DNA of 64,000 bases. Origin: JAFCUW01 sp049898325. Lineage in GTDB: Bacteria > Pseudomonadota > Gammaproteobacteria > Burkholderiales > Burkholderiaceae_D. Both the position numbers and the translations under genes were made by a program. Shown here in pieces: positions 51,622-60,580 of the stretch. Location: positions 372,001-436,000 of the forward strand of contig NZ_JAFCXL010000001.1 in NCBI RefSeq assembly GCF_049898325.1. The letters run 5' to 3'. A model generated the notes under the pieces. It ran no database searches. It saw only the letters and a list, made by a program, of their open reading frames with translations, and was not told the origin of the DNA. Within the stretch, counting starts at the first letter, position 1; every line of letters begins with the position of its first letter.

Positions 51622-52194
51622 ATGAACATGAAATTTTTGATCGCCACTCTCGCCGCCAGCATCGCCGGCGCTGCCGTCGCCGCACCGGACACCTACATGA
51701 TCGAGCCAGGCCACACCTATCCGAGTTTTGAAGCGGACCACATGGGCATCTCTATCTTGCGCGGCAAGTTCACCAAGACCAGCGGCACCGTCGTGCTCGA
51801 TCGCGCCGCCAAGACCGGCTCGCTCGATATCACCATCGATGCCAGCACCCTCGACTTCGGCAATGAAAAGCTGAACGGCCACGCCAAGGGCCCGGACATG
51901 TTCGACGTCGCCAAGTTCCCTACCGCGACCTACAAATCGACATCGATCACCTTCAAGGGCGACGCCCCGGCCACCGTCAATGGCGAACTGACCCTGCATG
52001 GCGTGACCAAGCCGGTGGTCCTGACCATCAACAAATTCAAGTGCATCATGCACCCGATGTTGAAGCGTGAAGTGTGCGGCGCCGATGCGTCGGCCACCTT
52101 CAACCGCGCCGACTTCGGCATCGATTACGCTGTCAAGATGGGTTTCAACCCGGAAGTCAAACTGGCCATCGAAGTCGAAGCCGTCAAGCAGTAA
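51622..52194 (+). CDS. YceI family periplasmic protein (second copy)
   Basis: A 190-residue YceI protein: signal peptide MNMKFLIATLAASIAGAAVAA, then the canonical DTYMIEPGHTYPSFEADHMGISILRGKFTKTSGTVVLD and strand LDITIDASTLDFGNEKLNGHAKGPDMFDVAKFPTATYKS. The KCIMHPMLKREVCGADASA segment with its two Cys is a family feature. Probably co-transcribed with the first copy; the two differ clearly in sequence, so they are not a recent duplicate. Terminator 52229-52265 follows. Confidence 0.9.
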   Translation: MNMKFLIATLAASIAGAAVAAPDTYMIEPGHTYPSFEADHMGISILRGKFTKTSGTVVLDRAAKTGSLDITIDASTLDFGNEKLNGHAKGPDMFDVAKFPTATYKSTSITFKGDAPATVNGELTLHGVTKPVVLTINKFKCIMHPMLKREVCGADASATFNRADFGIDYAVKMGFNPEVKLAIEVEAVKQ

Positions 52195-52228
52195 GCAGTG
52201 AGCGGCGGCCGCTTGCGCCGCCCCATGC

Positions 52229-52265
52229 AAAAAGCCCCGCATCCTCTTGGGATGCGGGGCTTTTT
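52229..52265. terminator. Bidirectional intrinsic terminator
   Basis: AAAAAGCCCCGCATCC (52229-52244) pairs with GGATGCGGGGCTTTTT (52250-52265). A-run and T-run allow termination in both directions: for the yceI operon on plus, and on minus for the glycine-zipper gene whose transcript would include the 162 bp repeat. Confidence 0.9.
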
Positions 52266-52288
52266 GACTTGTTACAGGCCGAATTTAC

Positions 52289-52450
52289 TTAGTGCCTATC
52301 CCAGTAGATTGGAGTCGCTGCTGCCGCGCCTGGCAAGCGGGGGCGGCGTTGCTCGTCGTTGCATGGCTAGCCATGCGGCCTCCTCGCGCCTAGCCCGCGC
52401 TTGCCAGTCATCGCCATCCGCTTCCTCCCCTCTACTACGATAGCCACTTA
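52289..52450. repeat. 162-bp intergenic repeat, copy B
   Basis: Same length (162 bp) and design as the copy at 30111-30272 but in the opposite orientation: ends TTAGTGCCTATCCCAGTAG (52289-52307) and CTACTACGATAGCCACTTA (52432-52450), 14 of 19 positions complementary. The interior aligns gaplessly to copy A in 102 of 124 positions by hand. Central palindrome GCATGGCTAGCCATGC is perfect. The right end supplies the TAA stop of the glycine-zipper gene. It lies between that stop and the terminator at 52229-52265. No coding potential. Confidence 0.85.
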
Positions 52451-53569
52451 GCGGGGAGCGCCATTGGCGTCGACGCGGTCCCAGGCGGCGCGGGCCGCCG
52501 AGCGGGCATCGTACCAGGCCAGGCGCGAGGCGCCCTTGCTGCGGTTCCAGTCGTCCGACAGGGTGTTTTCCACGCTGTCGAAGGTCTGACCTACATAACG
52601 GCCGCGGCTGTTGTAGCCCAGCTGGTAGGCCGGCGCGTAGTCATCGTAGCTGTATTGCGACGAATAATACGGGGCGCTCGTGTGCGCCGCGAGCCAATAT
52701 GCATCTTCTTCCTGCGGGTTGACCACGCTGCCGGCCGCATGGCCCGCCGCGCCGCCCGCGAAGGCGCCAATGGCAGCGCCAGCGGCCATGCCGATGGGGC
52801 CGCCCACGGCGCCAATGGCGGCACCGGTCGCCGCGCCAGCGCCAGCGCCCACGCCTTTGGCCAGGTGGTGCTCGTCGAGGTCGTCACCGGACTTCGGGTT
52901 GACCACTTCGGCGGCGCCCTTGCCCGCCAGGCCGCCGGCGATGCCGCCGATGGCAGCGCCAGCGAGGGTGCCGACAGGACCGGCCACCGAGCCGATCGCC
53001 GCACCGGTGGCGGCGCCGCCAGCGGCGCCGATGCCGGTGCCGATGATGTGTTCACCGGCGCTGTCGCTCCAGCTGCGCTCGACGTAGGCGGCGTCGTCGT
53101 CCGAGCGGGGCGTCACGCCCATCAGGATGCCGCCGTTCTTGATGCCTTCTTCGTAGTGCACGACGCGCTCTTCGGGGATGCCGGCGCCGATCAGGGCGCC
53201 CACCAGGCCGCCTGCGACGCCGCCGGCGCCCGCGCCAGCCAGTGCAGCGGCGATGGGGCCGGCCACCACCAGGCCGATCCCGGGCAGCACCAGGGTGGTG
53301 CCGACGGCGGCGATACCGGCCAGTACGGCGCCGATGGTGCCACCGATGCCGGCGCCGATCCCGGCGCCTTCAGCGGCTTTGCTGCCCAGCTCGGTGTCGG
53401 TGTCGGCGAAATGGGTTTTGCGGGTGTCGTCCGACATCATCAGCGTGACGTCGTCCTTGGAATAGCCACGGTCGGCCAGCGAGTTATAGGCGCGCTCGGC
53501 GCTGTCGCGGTCACGGAACAGGCCGGTAACCATGCGGGAATCGTTGTTGCTTGTCTCGTAGTTACTCAT
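52448..53569 (-). CDS. Glycine-zipper protein with general-stress-17M-like N-terminus
   Basis: A 373-residue protein. Residues about 12-50 (MVTGLFRDRDSAERAYNSLADRGYSKDDVTLMM) resemble the heat-induced/general-stress 17M-like domain. Then three glycine-zipper blocks of alternating small residues (GIGAGIGGTIGAVLAGIAAVG, GTGIGAAGGAATGAAIGSVAG, GVGAGAGAATGAAIGAVGG) likely form membrane hairpins. The C-terminus is Tyr-rich (APYYSSQYSYDDYAPAY). ATG 53569 has GGAAA 5 nt upstream. It diverges from a GlsB-type gene, fitting a stress/envelope role. The stop codon comes from the repeat at 52289-52450. Confidence 0.8.
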   Translation of the reverse strand: MSNYETSNNDSRMVTGLFRDRDSAERAYNSLADRGYSKDDVTLMMSDDTRKTHFADTDTELGSKAAEGAGIGAGIGGTIGAVLAGIAAVGTTLVLPGIGLVVAGPIAAALAGAGAGGVAGGLVGALIGAGIPEERVVHYEEGIKNGGILMGVTPRSDDDAAYVERSWSDSAGEHIIGTGIGAAGGAATGAAIGSVAGPVGTLAGAAIGGIAGGLAGKGAAEVVNPKSGDDLDEHHLAKGVGAGAGAATGAAIGAVGGPIGMAAGAAIGAFAGGAAGHAAGSVVNPQEEDAYWLAAHTSAPYYSSQYSYDDYAPAYQLGYNSRGRYVGQTFDSVENTLSDDWNRSKGASRLAWYDARSAARAAWDRVDANGAPR

Positions 53570-53870
53570 GTCGTTTCCTTCTGGGTTGATTTTTGGTAAA
53601 GGTCCCGCGCTAACAAACGCGAAGTTTGTTGCCAGTGGGCCAACATTACCGCTTGAACGCACTTTTCTCTGTTAGATCACGCACCGAGCCGGGCAGATTG
53701 TTCCGTCAATCATGGCCAGACCACGCCGCGTTGAACGCAAGCGCGCCGGCGCGGTCAAAAAAGGTGGACGGAAGGTTCGTTGCCGCACCGACCCGGGGTG
53801 TCGGCATGAATAGACTTTTTCACAAGGCCGGCACAAAGGGTCTCGGGCACACAACTTTAGGAGAAACACC

Positions 53871-54140
53871 ATGTTATTCATCATCTGGATCGTTGTAGGC
53901 GGTATCTTGGGTTGGCTGGCGAGCCTCGTCATGAAAACCGATGCCGAACAAGGCATGATCCTCAACGTCGTCGTCGGCATCATCGGCGCCTTCCTGGGCG
54001 GCTGGCTGCTCTCGCCCCTGTTCGGCACGGGCACCATCAATTCCAACGACTTCAGCGTCACCTCGCTGCTGGTATCGTTCCTGGGCGCCGTCATCCTGTT
54101 GGCCATCGTCAACTTGTTCCGTCGCGGCCGTACCCGCTAA
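53871..54140 (+). CDS. GlsB/YeaQ/YmgE family stress-response membrane protein
   Basis: An 89-residue protein with two to three membrane helices: MLFIIWIVVGGILGWLASLVMKTDAEQGMILNVVVGIIGAFLGGWLL is the family signature (transglycosylase-associated GlsB/YeaQ). Such proteins are induced by stress. Ribosome binding site AGGAG 9 nt upstream. The 301 bp upstream gap to the divergent gene has no other gene I can see. Terminator 54158-54187 follows. Confidence 0.9.
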   Translation: MLFIIWIVVGGILGWLASLVMKTDAEQGMILNVVVGIIGAFLGGWLLSPLFGTGTINSNDFSVTSLLVSFLGAVILLAIVNLFRRGRTR

Positions 54141-54157
54141 ACAGCGTCGCTCTATTG

Positions 54158-54187
54158 AACCAACGCCACGGCGTTGGTTTTTTTTCA
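54158..54187 (+). terminator. Rho-independent terminator after the GlsB-like gene
   Basis: AACCAACGCC (54158-54167) pairs with GGCGTTGGTT (54170-54179) around AC, followed by a T-run. Confidence 0.92.
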
Positions 54188-54201
54188 CCTTGAGAATTTC
54201 C

Positions 54202-55479
54202 ATGAGAACCAAACCTGTGGTCACTGTTTTAATTACCAGCGCGCTTACCCTGTTCGCGGGTTTCTTGTTTCTCAATCTCGCTCCCGGCGAGAAAAAAGTC
54301 GAACAGCAACTGGTGCGCAAATACGATGTCGCCGATCCCCAGTTCCGCCGTTCCATGGACGTCCTGCTGGGACCGGCCATGTTGGATGGCAACAAGGTCG
54401 AGGTCTTGCTGAACGGCGACCAGATCTTCCCGTCGATGCTGGGCGCCATCCGCAGCGCGCAAAAAACCATCACCTTCGAGACCTATATCTATTGGTCGGA
54501 AACGATCGGCAAGGAATTTGCCGATGCCCTGATCGAGCGCGCCCGGGCCGGTGTCAAGGTCCACGTGATGCTCGACTTTATCGGCTCCATCAAGATGGAC
54601 GACGACGCCATGATTGCGATGCGCGCGGCCGGCATCGAACTTGAGCGCTATCACAAGCCCGTCTGGTGGAAGCTCACGCGCCTGAACAACCGCACCCACC
54701 GCAAGCTGCTGGTGGTCGATGGCAAGGTGGGCTTCACGGGTGGCGTCGGCATCGCCGACAAATGGCGCGGCCAGGGCCAGGACGAAGACCACTGGCGCGA
54801 CAGCCATTTCCGCGTCGAGGGCCCGGTGGTGGCGCAGATCCAGGCGGTGTTCACCGACAACTGGATCAAGTCGACGGGCGCCGTGCTCGACGGCGTCAAC
54901 TATTTCCCGCCCCTGCCCGCCGCCGGCACCGAGCCGGCGCAAATGTTCAGCAGTTCGCCCACGGGCGGCAGCGAAAGCATGCACCTGATGTACCTGATGG
55001 CGATCACTGCCGCCCGCCACACGATCCGCCTGTCGAACGCCTATTTTGTGCCCGATGCACTGACCGTCAGGGCGCTGGTGGCGGCCCAGCAGCGCGGTGT
55101 GAAAGTGCAGATCATCACGCCTGGAAAGATCATCGATTCCGGCGTGGTGCGCGCCGCCTCGCGCGAACAATGGGGCCCCCTGCTGGCGGCCGGCGTGCAG
55201 ATCGCCGAATACCAACCGACCATGTTCCACGTCAAGGCACTGGTGGTCGACGACCTGCTCGTGTCGGTGGGCTCGACCAATTTCGACAACCGTTCATTCA
55301 GCCTCAACGATGAAGCCAATCTGAACGTGCTCGACGCCAAATTTGCCCAGCAGCAGTCGCAGGTCTTCGACGCCGACTGGGCGCGCGCCAAGGTCGTCAC
55401 CTACGCCGCCTGGGACAAGCGGCCCCTGTCGGCCAAGCTGATGGGCAAGCTGGCCAGCCTGGTGGGATCGCAATTGTGA
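54202..55479 (+). CDS. Phospholipase D-type cardiolipin synthase
   Basis: A 425-residue PLD-superfamily enzyme with one N-terminal membrane anchor (VVTVLITSALTLFAGFLFLNL). Two complete HKD motifs: HRKLLVVDGKVGFTGGVG and HVKALVVDDLLVSVGSTNFDNRSF, each His-x-Lys-x4-Asp. The family makes cardiolipin from phosphatidylglycerol (ClsA/B-like); the short membrane part looks more like ClsB. The start is ATG 54202; a TTG at 54190 is also in frame but unlikely. It follows a terminator and a stress-protein gene. Confidence 0.88.
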   Translation: MRTKPVVTVLITSALTLFAGFLFLNLAPGEKKVEQQLVRKYDVADPQFRRSMDVLLGPAMLDGNKVEVLLNGDQIFPSMLGAIRSAQKTITFETYIYWSETIGKEFADALIERARAGVKVHVMLDFIGSIKMDDDAMIAMRAAGIELERYHKPVWWKLTRLNNRTHRKLLVVDGKVGFTGGVGIADKWRGQGQDEDHWRDSHFRVEGPVVAQIQAVFTDNWIKSTGAVLDGVNYFPPLPAAGTEPAQMFSSSPTGGSESMHLMYLMAITAARHTIRLSNAYFVPDALTVRALVAAQQRGVKVQIITPGKIIDSGVVRAASREQWGPLLAAGVQIAEYQPTMFHVKALVVDDLLVSVGSTNFDNRSFSLNDEANLNVLDAKFAQQQSQVFDADWARAKVVTYAAWDKRPLSAKLMGKLASLVGSQL

Positions 55480-55622
55480 GGACATATGCATATGTTCAAG
55501 GAAACAATTTCGATTGACTAAAATGAAGCGGCTGCGGATACTCTGAGATGCTTCACCGGTGCGCTCGCCGGCCACCCCGGCCGGGCGCCATGTTCCGATT
55601 GACCCCTCTGAGACAAAAGCGA

Positions 55623-57785
55623 ATGAAAAAGACCCTCCTGGCGCTCGCCATCCTGAGCACCGCATCGACCGCCTACGCCGATGAAGGCATGTGGATGCCG
55701 CAGCAGCTGCCACAAGTAGCCAAGCAACTCAAGGCCGCCGGCCTCAAGCTCGACCCCGCGACCCTGACCAAACTGACCGAATTCCCGATGGGCGCGATTG
55801 TCAGCCTGGGCGGCTGCTCGGCCTCCTTCGTCTCGCCCCAGGGCCTGGTGGCGACCAATCACCACTGCGTCTACAACAGCGTGGCCGTGAACTCGACGAC
55901 GCAAAACGATTTGCTGGCCAACGGTTTCCTGGCCAAGACGCTGGCCGATGAATTGCCCGCCTCGCCTGGCAGCCGGATTTTCGTCACCAAGGACGTCAGC
56001 AACGTCAGCACCAAGGTGATCACGCCCGAGGTCGCCAAACTGGCCGGCAAGGTCCGCGTCGATGCCATGGAAAAAAATGAAAAGGCCCTGGTCGCCGCCT
56101 GCGAAAAAGATCCGGGACACCGCTGCACCGTGGCCAGCTACTACGGCGGCCTGGAGTTTTACCTGATCAAGCAACTGGAAATTCGCGACGTGCGCCTGGT
56201 GCATGCGCCACCGGCCGGCGTGGGCAAATTCGGTGGCGACACCGACAACTGGATGTGGCCGCGCCACACGGGCGATTACGGTTTCTACCGCGCCTACGTC
56301 AGCCGCGACGGCAAGGCAGCCGATTTCTCCAAGGACAACGTCCCTTACGTCCCCGTGCATTACCTGAAACTGGCCAAGCAGGGCGTCAAGGAAGGCGATT
56401 TCATCATGGTCGCCGGCTACCCGGGCCGCACCAACCGTCACCGCCTGCCGTCGGAAGTGGCGTACACCTTCGACCAGAACTATCCAGCCTTCATCAAGAC
56501 CTCGGGCGAAACGCTGGCCATCATCGAGCGTGAAACCAAGAACGATCCTGCCGCCAAGCTGAAATACGCAGGCCAGATCGCCGGCGTCAACAATTACTAC
56601 AAGAACCGCAAGGGCATGCTGACCAGCTACGAAGGCAGCGATTTCCTGGCACGCAAGACGAAAGAGCATGCCGACCTGAAAACCTGGGTCAATGCCAATC
56701 CTGCCCGTCAGAAAGAGTACGCCGCCGACATCGACAATGTCGAGAAGCTCATCGCCGAGCGCGACGCCCAGACCATGCGCGACTGGTACCTGTTCTCGTC
56801 GTCGCCACGCCTGCTCGGTTCGGCCCGTTCGCTGTACCGCCTGGCCAATGAAATGGCCAAGCCGGACGCCGAGCGCAAGTCCGGCTTCCAGGACCGCGAC
56901 CTGAGCCGCTTCAAGGCGGGCGTTGCCGGTCTGGACCGCACCTACGACCCGAAAGTCGACAAGGCGCTGGTGATGAACAGCCTGGTGAAATATGCCGCCC
57001 AGCCAGCCGCCACGCGCAATGCCAACTTCGACGCCGCCGTCGGCATCAAGGATGGCATGAGCGAAGCGCAATTGTCGGGCCTGCTCGACGCCATGTACGC
57101 CAAGACCACGCTGAACGACGCCAAGGTGCGCGCTGAATGGCTGAGCAAGAAGCCGGCCGATTTCCAGGCCAGCAACGACCCGTTCATCAAGGCCGCTGTC
57201 GCCATGTATGACGGCGCCTTGAAGCGCGAAGCCGATGACGAAGAATTGTCGGGCAAGATCCAGCAATCCTACGCCAACTACATGAAGGCAAAAATCGCCT
57301 ACATGAACAGCAAGGGCCAGGCCGTCTATCCAGATGCCAACGGCACCTTGCGCGTGACCTTCGGCAAGATCGCCGGCCGCGACCATGGCGCCGACGGCAC
57401 CGGTTCGTGGACCGCCTTCACCACCGTCAAGGGTGTGCAGGCCAAGGCCACCGGCGAAGGCGAGTTCAACGCCCCAGCGGCCCAACTGGCGGCCATCAAG
57501 GCCAAGGACTTCGGTAACTACGTCGATGCAAAACTGAAGACCGTGCCCGTGAACTACCTGGCCACGCTCGACATCACCGGCGGCAATTCCGGTTCTGCCG
57601 CGCTCAACGCCAAGGGCGAATTCATCGGCCTGGCCTTCGACGGCACGCTCGACTCCATCATTTCCGACTGGGACTTTAACAAGGCCAACACCCGCGACAT
57701 CCAGGTGGACGTCCGTTACATCCTGTGGAACATGAAGCATGTCGACCATGCCGACAATCTGCTCAAGGAAATGGGCGCCGAATAA
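55623..57785 (+). CDS. S46 family dipeptidyl-peptidase (DPP7-like)
   Basis: A 720-residue periplasmic serine exopeptidase; signal peptide MKKTLLALAILSTASTAYA. The chymotrypsin-like triad is seen in LVATNHHCVYN (His81), GGDTDNWMWPRHTGDYGFYRAY (Asp) and GGNSGSA (Ser656). Gly674, in LAFDG, is the specificity position: DPP11 has Arg there (acidic P1), so Gly suggests a hydrophobic-P1 DPP7-type preference. Start ATG 55623. Terminator 57803-57830 follows. Confidence 0.93.
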   Translation: MKKTLLALAILSTASTAYADEGMWMPQQLPQVAKQLKAAGLKLDPATLTKLTEFPMGAIVSLGGCSASFVSPQGLVATNHHCVYNSVAVNSTTQNDLLANGFLAKTLADELPASPGSRIFVTKDVSNVSTKVITPEVAKLAGKVRVDAMEKNEKALVAACEKDPGHRCTVASYYGGLEFYLIKQLEIRDVRLVHAPPAGVGKFGGDTDNWMWPRHTGDYGFYRAYVSRDGKAADFSKDNVPYVPVHYLKLAKQGVKEGDFIMVAGYPGRTNRHRLPSEVAYTFDQNYPAFIKTSGETLAIIERETKNDPAAKLKYAGQIAGVNNYYKNRKGMLTSYEGSDFLARKTKEHADLKTWVNANPARQKEYAADIDNVEKLIAERDAQTMRDWYLFSSSPRLLGSARSLYRLANEMAKPDAERKSGFQDRDLSRFKAGVAGLDRTYDPKVDKALVMNSLVKYAAQPAATRNANFDAAVGIKDGMSEAQLSGLLDAMYAKTTLNDAKVRAEWLSKKPADFQASNDPFIKAAVAMYDGALKREADDEELSGKIQQSYANYMKAKIAYMNSKGQAVYPDANGTLRVTFGKIAGRDHGADGTGSWTAFTTVKGVQAKATGEGEFNAPAAQLAAIKAKDFGNYVDAKLKTVPVNYLATLDITGGNSGSAALNAKGEFIGLAFDGTLDSIISDWDFNKANTRDIQVDVRYILWNMKHVDHADNLLKEMGAE

Positions 57786-57802
57786 GCGTTCCGTCCATAA
57801 AA

Positions 57803-57830
57803 AAACCGCGCTGCTGGCGCGGTTTTTTTT
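57803..57830 (+). terminator. Rho-independent terminator after the S46 peptidase gene
   Basis: AAACCGCG (57803-57810) and CGCGGTTT (57818-57825) flank a 7-base loop and are followed by a T-run; an A-run before it may allow termination from the minus-strand side too. Confidence 0.9.
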
Positions 57831-57848
57831 CGCCCTGCTGGAAGGGCC

Positions 57849-58061
57849 TCAGCGTCGCAGTTGCTGATCCGATGCCCCCAGCACGCGCAGGGCCAGCGCC
57901 GCGGGCACGCGCCGGGCAATCAGGAAGGCGTGGGCGGCGCGACGGCCGAATGCCCGCCGCAGGGTTTGCGCCTGATAAATGATCTTGGCGGTGGCGTGAT
58001 CCTGCCGGTGGGCCCGGGCAGGCAGCGCTTGCAGCGCGCCGCAGGTGCTTCCGTCGGGCAT
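57849..58061 (-). CDS. Small hypothetical basic protein
   Basis: A 70-residue basic protein on the minus strand, ATG 58061 with only a weak GAG upstream. The C-terminal half (RRAAHAFLIARRVPAALALRVL) resembles a short helical motif found in small hypothetical proteins of betaproteobacteria; the N-terminal part has no similarity I can recognise. It could be a decayed or real small gene. About 190 bp without a clear gene separate it from the permease gene. Confidence 0.4.
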   Translation of the reverse strand: MPDGSTCGALQALPARAHRQDHATAKIIYQAQTLRRAFGRRAAHAFLIARRVPAALALRVLGASDQQLRR

Positions 58062-58249
58062 CTCAGTAGCGTGCCGGCGACGGCATCGAGGGGCAGCGCG
58101 AGGGCGCGCCGCAGGTCAGTGAAAAGCGTGGCATGGCAAGATCCAGTGATAAATGAAATCAACAATGGATGCTAGGCGTCAACTGCTTCCCGCTCTGTGC
58201 GATGGCACACTTTATCGATTACAGTTGGTCCATGTGTTCATGAAACCCA

Positions 58250-59731
58250 TCAAGCGGCCTGCACTGCCAGGCCATTCAGCTTCGAATTGCGCACGCCGTA
58301 CACCAGGTAGGTGAGCACGGCAACGCTCATCCACACGCCGAAGGTGACGTAGGTAATCATCGACAGCCCCCACACCAGGTACAGGCAGGCGGCAATCGAC
58401 AGCCCCGGCACCAGGTAGGGGCCAAATGGCACCCGGAAGCCCCGGGTGGCGCTGGCGCCTTCCTTGGCGCGCAGCACCGGCACGGCGATCGAGACGACGA
58501 TGAAGGCCGTCAGGGTGCCAATACTGACCATGTCCCACAAGTAGGTGGAGTCGACCAGGCCGGCGACGATGCCCACGATCAGGCAGACGATGACGGTATT
58601 GCCCACCGGCGCCAGGGTGCGCGGATGGACTTTCTGGAACGTTTGCGGAATCAGGCCGTCGCGGCTGATGGCGTACAGGATGCGGGTCTGGCCGTAGATC
58701 GTCACCAGGGTCACGCTGAAGACGGAAATGACGGCGCCGCCCGAGAGCACGATGGCGGGCCAGGTTTTACCGGTGACGTTCTGCAGAATCACCGCCAGGC
58801 CCGCCTCTTGCCCCTCAAACATGTGGGCCGGCTGGGCGCCCATGGCGGCCACCGCCACCAGCATGTAAAACACGGTGACGATGCCCAGCGCCGCCAGGAT
58901 CGCCACCGGCACGTTGCGGGTGGGGTCGCGCACTTCTTCGCCGGCGGTGGCCACCGTGTCGAGGCCGATGAACGAGAAGAACACGGTGGCCGCCGCCGCC
59001 GTGACGCCGGCCATGCCGCCGGGGCTCTTGGCCGAGGCTTCGAAAAAGAAGGGATGGAAATTGTCGATATTAAAACCGGAAAAGGCGATGACGACGAAAA
59101 ACAGCAAGATGGCCAATTTGATCAGCACCATCACGGCATTCGCGGTGGCCGATTCGCGGGTGCCGCGCAGCAGCAAAAAGCCGCACAGGATCACCAGCAG
59201 GATGGGCGGCAAATTGACATGCCCTGCGTGCACTTCGAGCCCATTGGCGCCGGAGACGAACATGGGTGAGCGCAGCGCTTCGGGAATCTGCCAGTGGAAG
59301 GCGTTGCCGAGAAAATTGTTCAAATACCCGGACCAGCCGATCGCGGTGGCGCTGGCGGCCAGGCCGTATTCGAGCAGCAGGCAAAAGGCCATGATGAAGG
59401 CGGCAAATTCGCCCACGGTGGCGTAGGCGAAGGAATACGAGGAGCCCGCCGCCGGGATGCGAAACGACAGCTCGGCGTAGCACAGGGCGGTCAGGCCGGC
59501 CGTCAGCGCGGCCAGCAGGAAAGACAAGATGACCGACGGGCCCGCTTTCGGCACCGCCTCGACCATGGTAAAAAAGATGCCGGTGCCGATGGTGGCGCCC
59601 ACGCCGATCATGGTCAGCGGAAACAGGCCGATGCTGCGACCGAGGCGGACGGTGCTGCCGTCGCCGTGCTCGGCCGGGGCGGCCATGGTCGGTTTGGTAC
59701 GGATCAGTTTCTGGCCCAGAGTCAGCTTCAC
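58250..59731 (-). CDS. Amino acid permease (APC/CAT family)
   Basis: A 493-residue transporter with about 12 to 13 membrane segments and the APC start LGRSIGLFPLTMIGVGATIGTGIFFTMVEAVPKAGPSVILSFLLAAL. FFSFIGLDTVATAGEEVRDPTRNVPVAIL is typical of the cationic amino-acid transporter subgroup, so basic amino acids are possible substrates. GTG 59731 has AAAGGA 9 nt upstream and is the preferred start; ATG 59686 is a shorter alternative. It is alone on the minus strand. Confidence 0.92.
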   Translation of the reverse strand: MKLTLGQKLIRTKPTMAAPAEHGDGSTVRLGRSIGLFPLTMIGVGATIGTGIFFTMVEAVPKAGPSVILSFLLAALTAGLTALCYAELSFRIPAAGSSYSFAYATVGEFAAFIMAFCLLLEYGLAASATAIGWSGYLNNFLGNAFHWQIPEALRSPMFVSGANGLEVHAGHVNLPPILLVILCGFLLLRGTRESATANAVMVLIKLAILLFFVVIAFSGFNIDNFHPFFFEASAKSPGGMAGVTAAAATVFFSFIGLDTVATAGEEVRDPTRNVPVAILAALGIVTVFYMLVAVAAMGAQPAHMFEGQEAGLAVILQNVTGKTWPAIVLSGGAVISVFSVTLVTIYGQTRILYAISRDGLIPQTFQKVHPRTLAPVGNTVIVCLIVGIVAGLVDSTYLWDMVSIGTLTAFIVVSIAVPVLRAKEGASATRGFRVPFGPYLVPGLSIAACLYLVWGLSMITYVTFGVWMSVAVLTYLVYGVRNSKLNGLAVQAA

Positions 59732-59875
59732 GAATAGTCCTTTGGTCACGCGGTGGAGGTCAGGCACACGCGTGGCGGCGCGCCAAAACGTTGTGATTAT
59801 AGGGCCATATCGCTTCCTGATTGACATCTTTTGCGGACCCTGCGCGGGCCCCAAAGGGCCGCTGGTCCGCTGTGT

Positions 59876-60580
59876 TTACGCGTCCAGCATTTCGTGAATG
59901 CTAAAACTCATCAGCGCCAGGAACACCACCAGCCCCAGGTACATCACGCCATAATTGATGCGCGTCTCGCGCGCCGTCGCGTAATACGCCGGCGGCAGGT
60001 CGGGATTGCCCTGCAGGGCCAGTTTCAGCTGGGGATAGGCGAGCAGGCCGATCAGGATCAGCATGGGGCTGGGGCGGTAAAAAAACAGCGCCGCCAGCAG
60101 GGGCACGCCCAGCAGCCACACCTTGGGCGAAATGATGGCCGTGATGCGCCCGCCATCGAGGGGCGACAGGGGGATCAGGTTGATCAAATTGAGCATGCAG
60201 CCCGAATAGGCCAGCGCCAGCAGCAGGCGGCTGCCGTTCTCGCGCGCCAGGAAGTAGCAGGCCAGCGCGGCGGCGGTGCCCGCCAGCGGTCCGGCAAAGC
60301 CGATGTACGCTTCCGTTTCCACATCGTGCGGCTGGTCCTTCAGGGCGATCCAGGCGCCGACAAAAGGAATGAAGGTGGGCGCGCCCACGTCCAGGCCGCG
60401 CTGGCGCGCCGCCACATAATGCCCCAGTTCGTGCACCAGGATCAGCAGCACGAAGCCGACCGCGTAGGGCCAGCCGAACACCCAGGCATACACGGCCATC
60501 GAGATGAGCATGGTGCCGCCCGTGGTGAGCAGCTTGCCCAGTTTGCCGGCCGAGAGCAGCAGCACCAGCAGTTTGCCCAT
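59876..60580 (-). CDS. Site-2 protease family (M50) membrane metallopeptidase
   Basis: A 234-residue intramembrane metalloprotease with the zinc site LVHELGHYVAA (HExxH) and the second site NLINLIPLSPLDGGRI, both membrane-embedded. No PDZ domain, so this is the short, SREBP-type S2P class. The ATG overlaps the DUF2167 stop codon (ATGA), coupling it to that membrane protein. Substrate unknown; M50 proteases often cut anti-sigma factors or membrane proteins. Confidence 0.88.
   Translation of the reverse strand: MGKLLVLLLSAGKLGKLLTTGGTMLISMAVYAWVFGWPYAVGFVLLILVHELGHYVAARQRGLDVGAPTFIPFVGAWIALKDQPHDVETEAYIGFAGPLAGTAAALACYFLARENGSRLLLALAYSGCMLNLINLIPLSPLDGGRITAIISPKVWLLGVPLLAALFFYRPSPMLILIGLLAYPQLKLALQGNPDLPPAYYATARETRINYGVMYLGLVVFLALMSFSIHEMLDA

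Noticed and set aside
53626..53898. A 90-codon plus-strand frame in the 301 bp gap between glycine-zipper and GlsB-like genes
   Set aside because: It overlaps the real GlsB-like start, has no ribosome binding site and no similarity.
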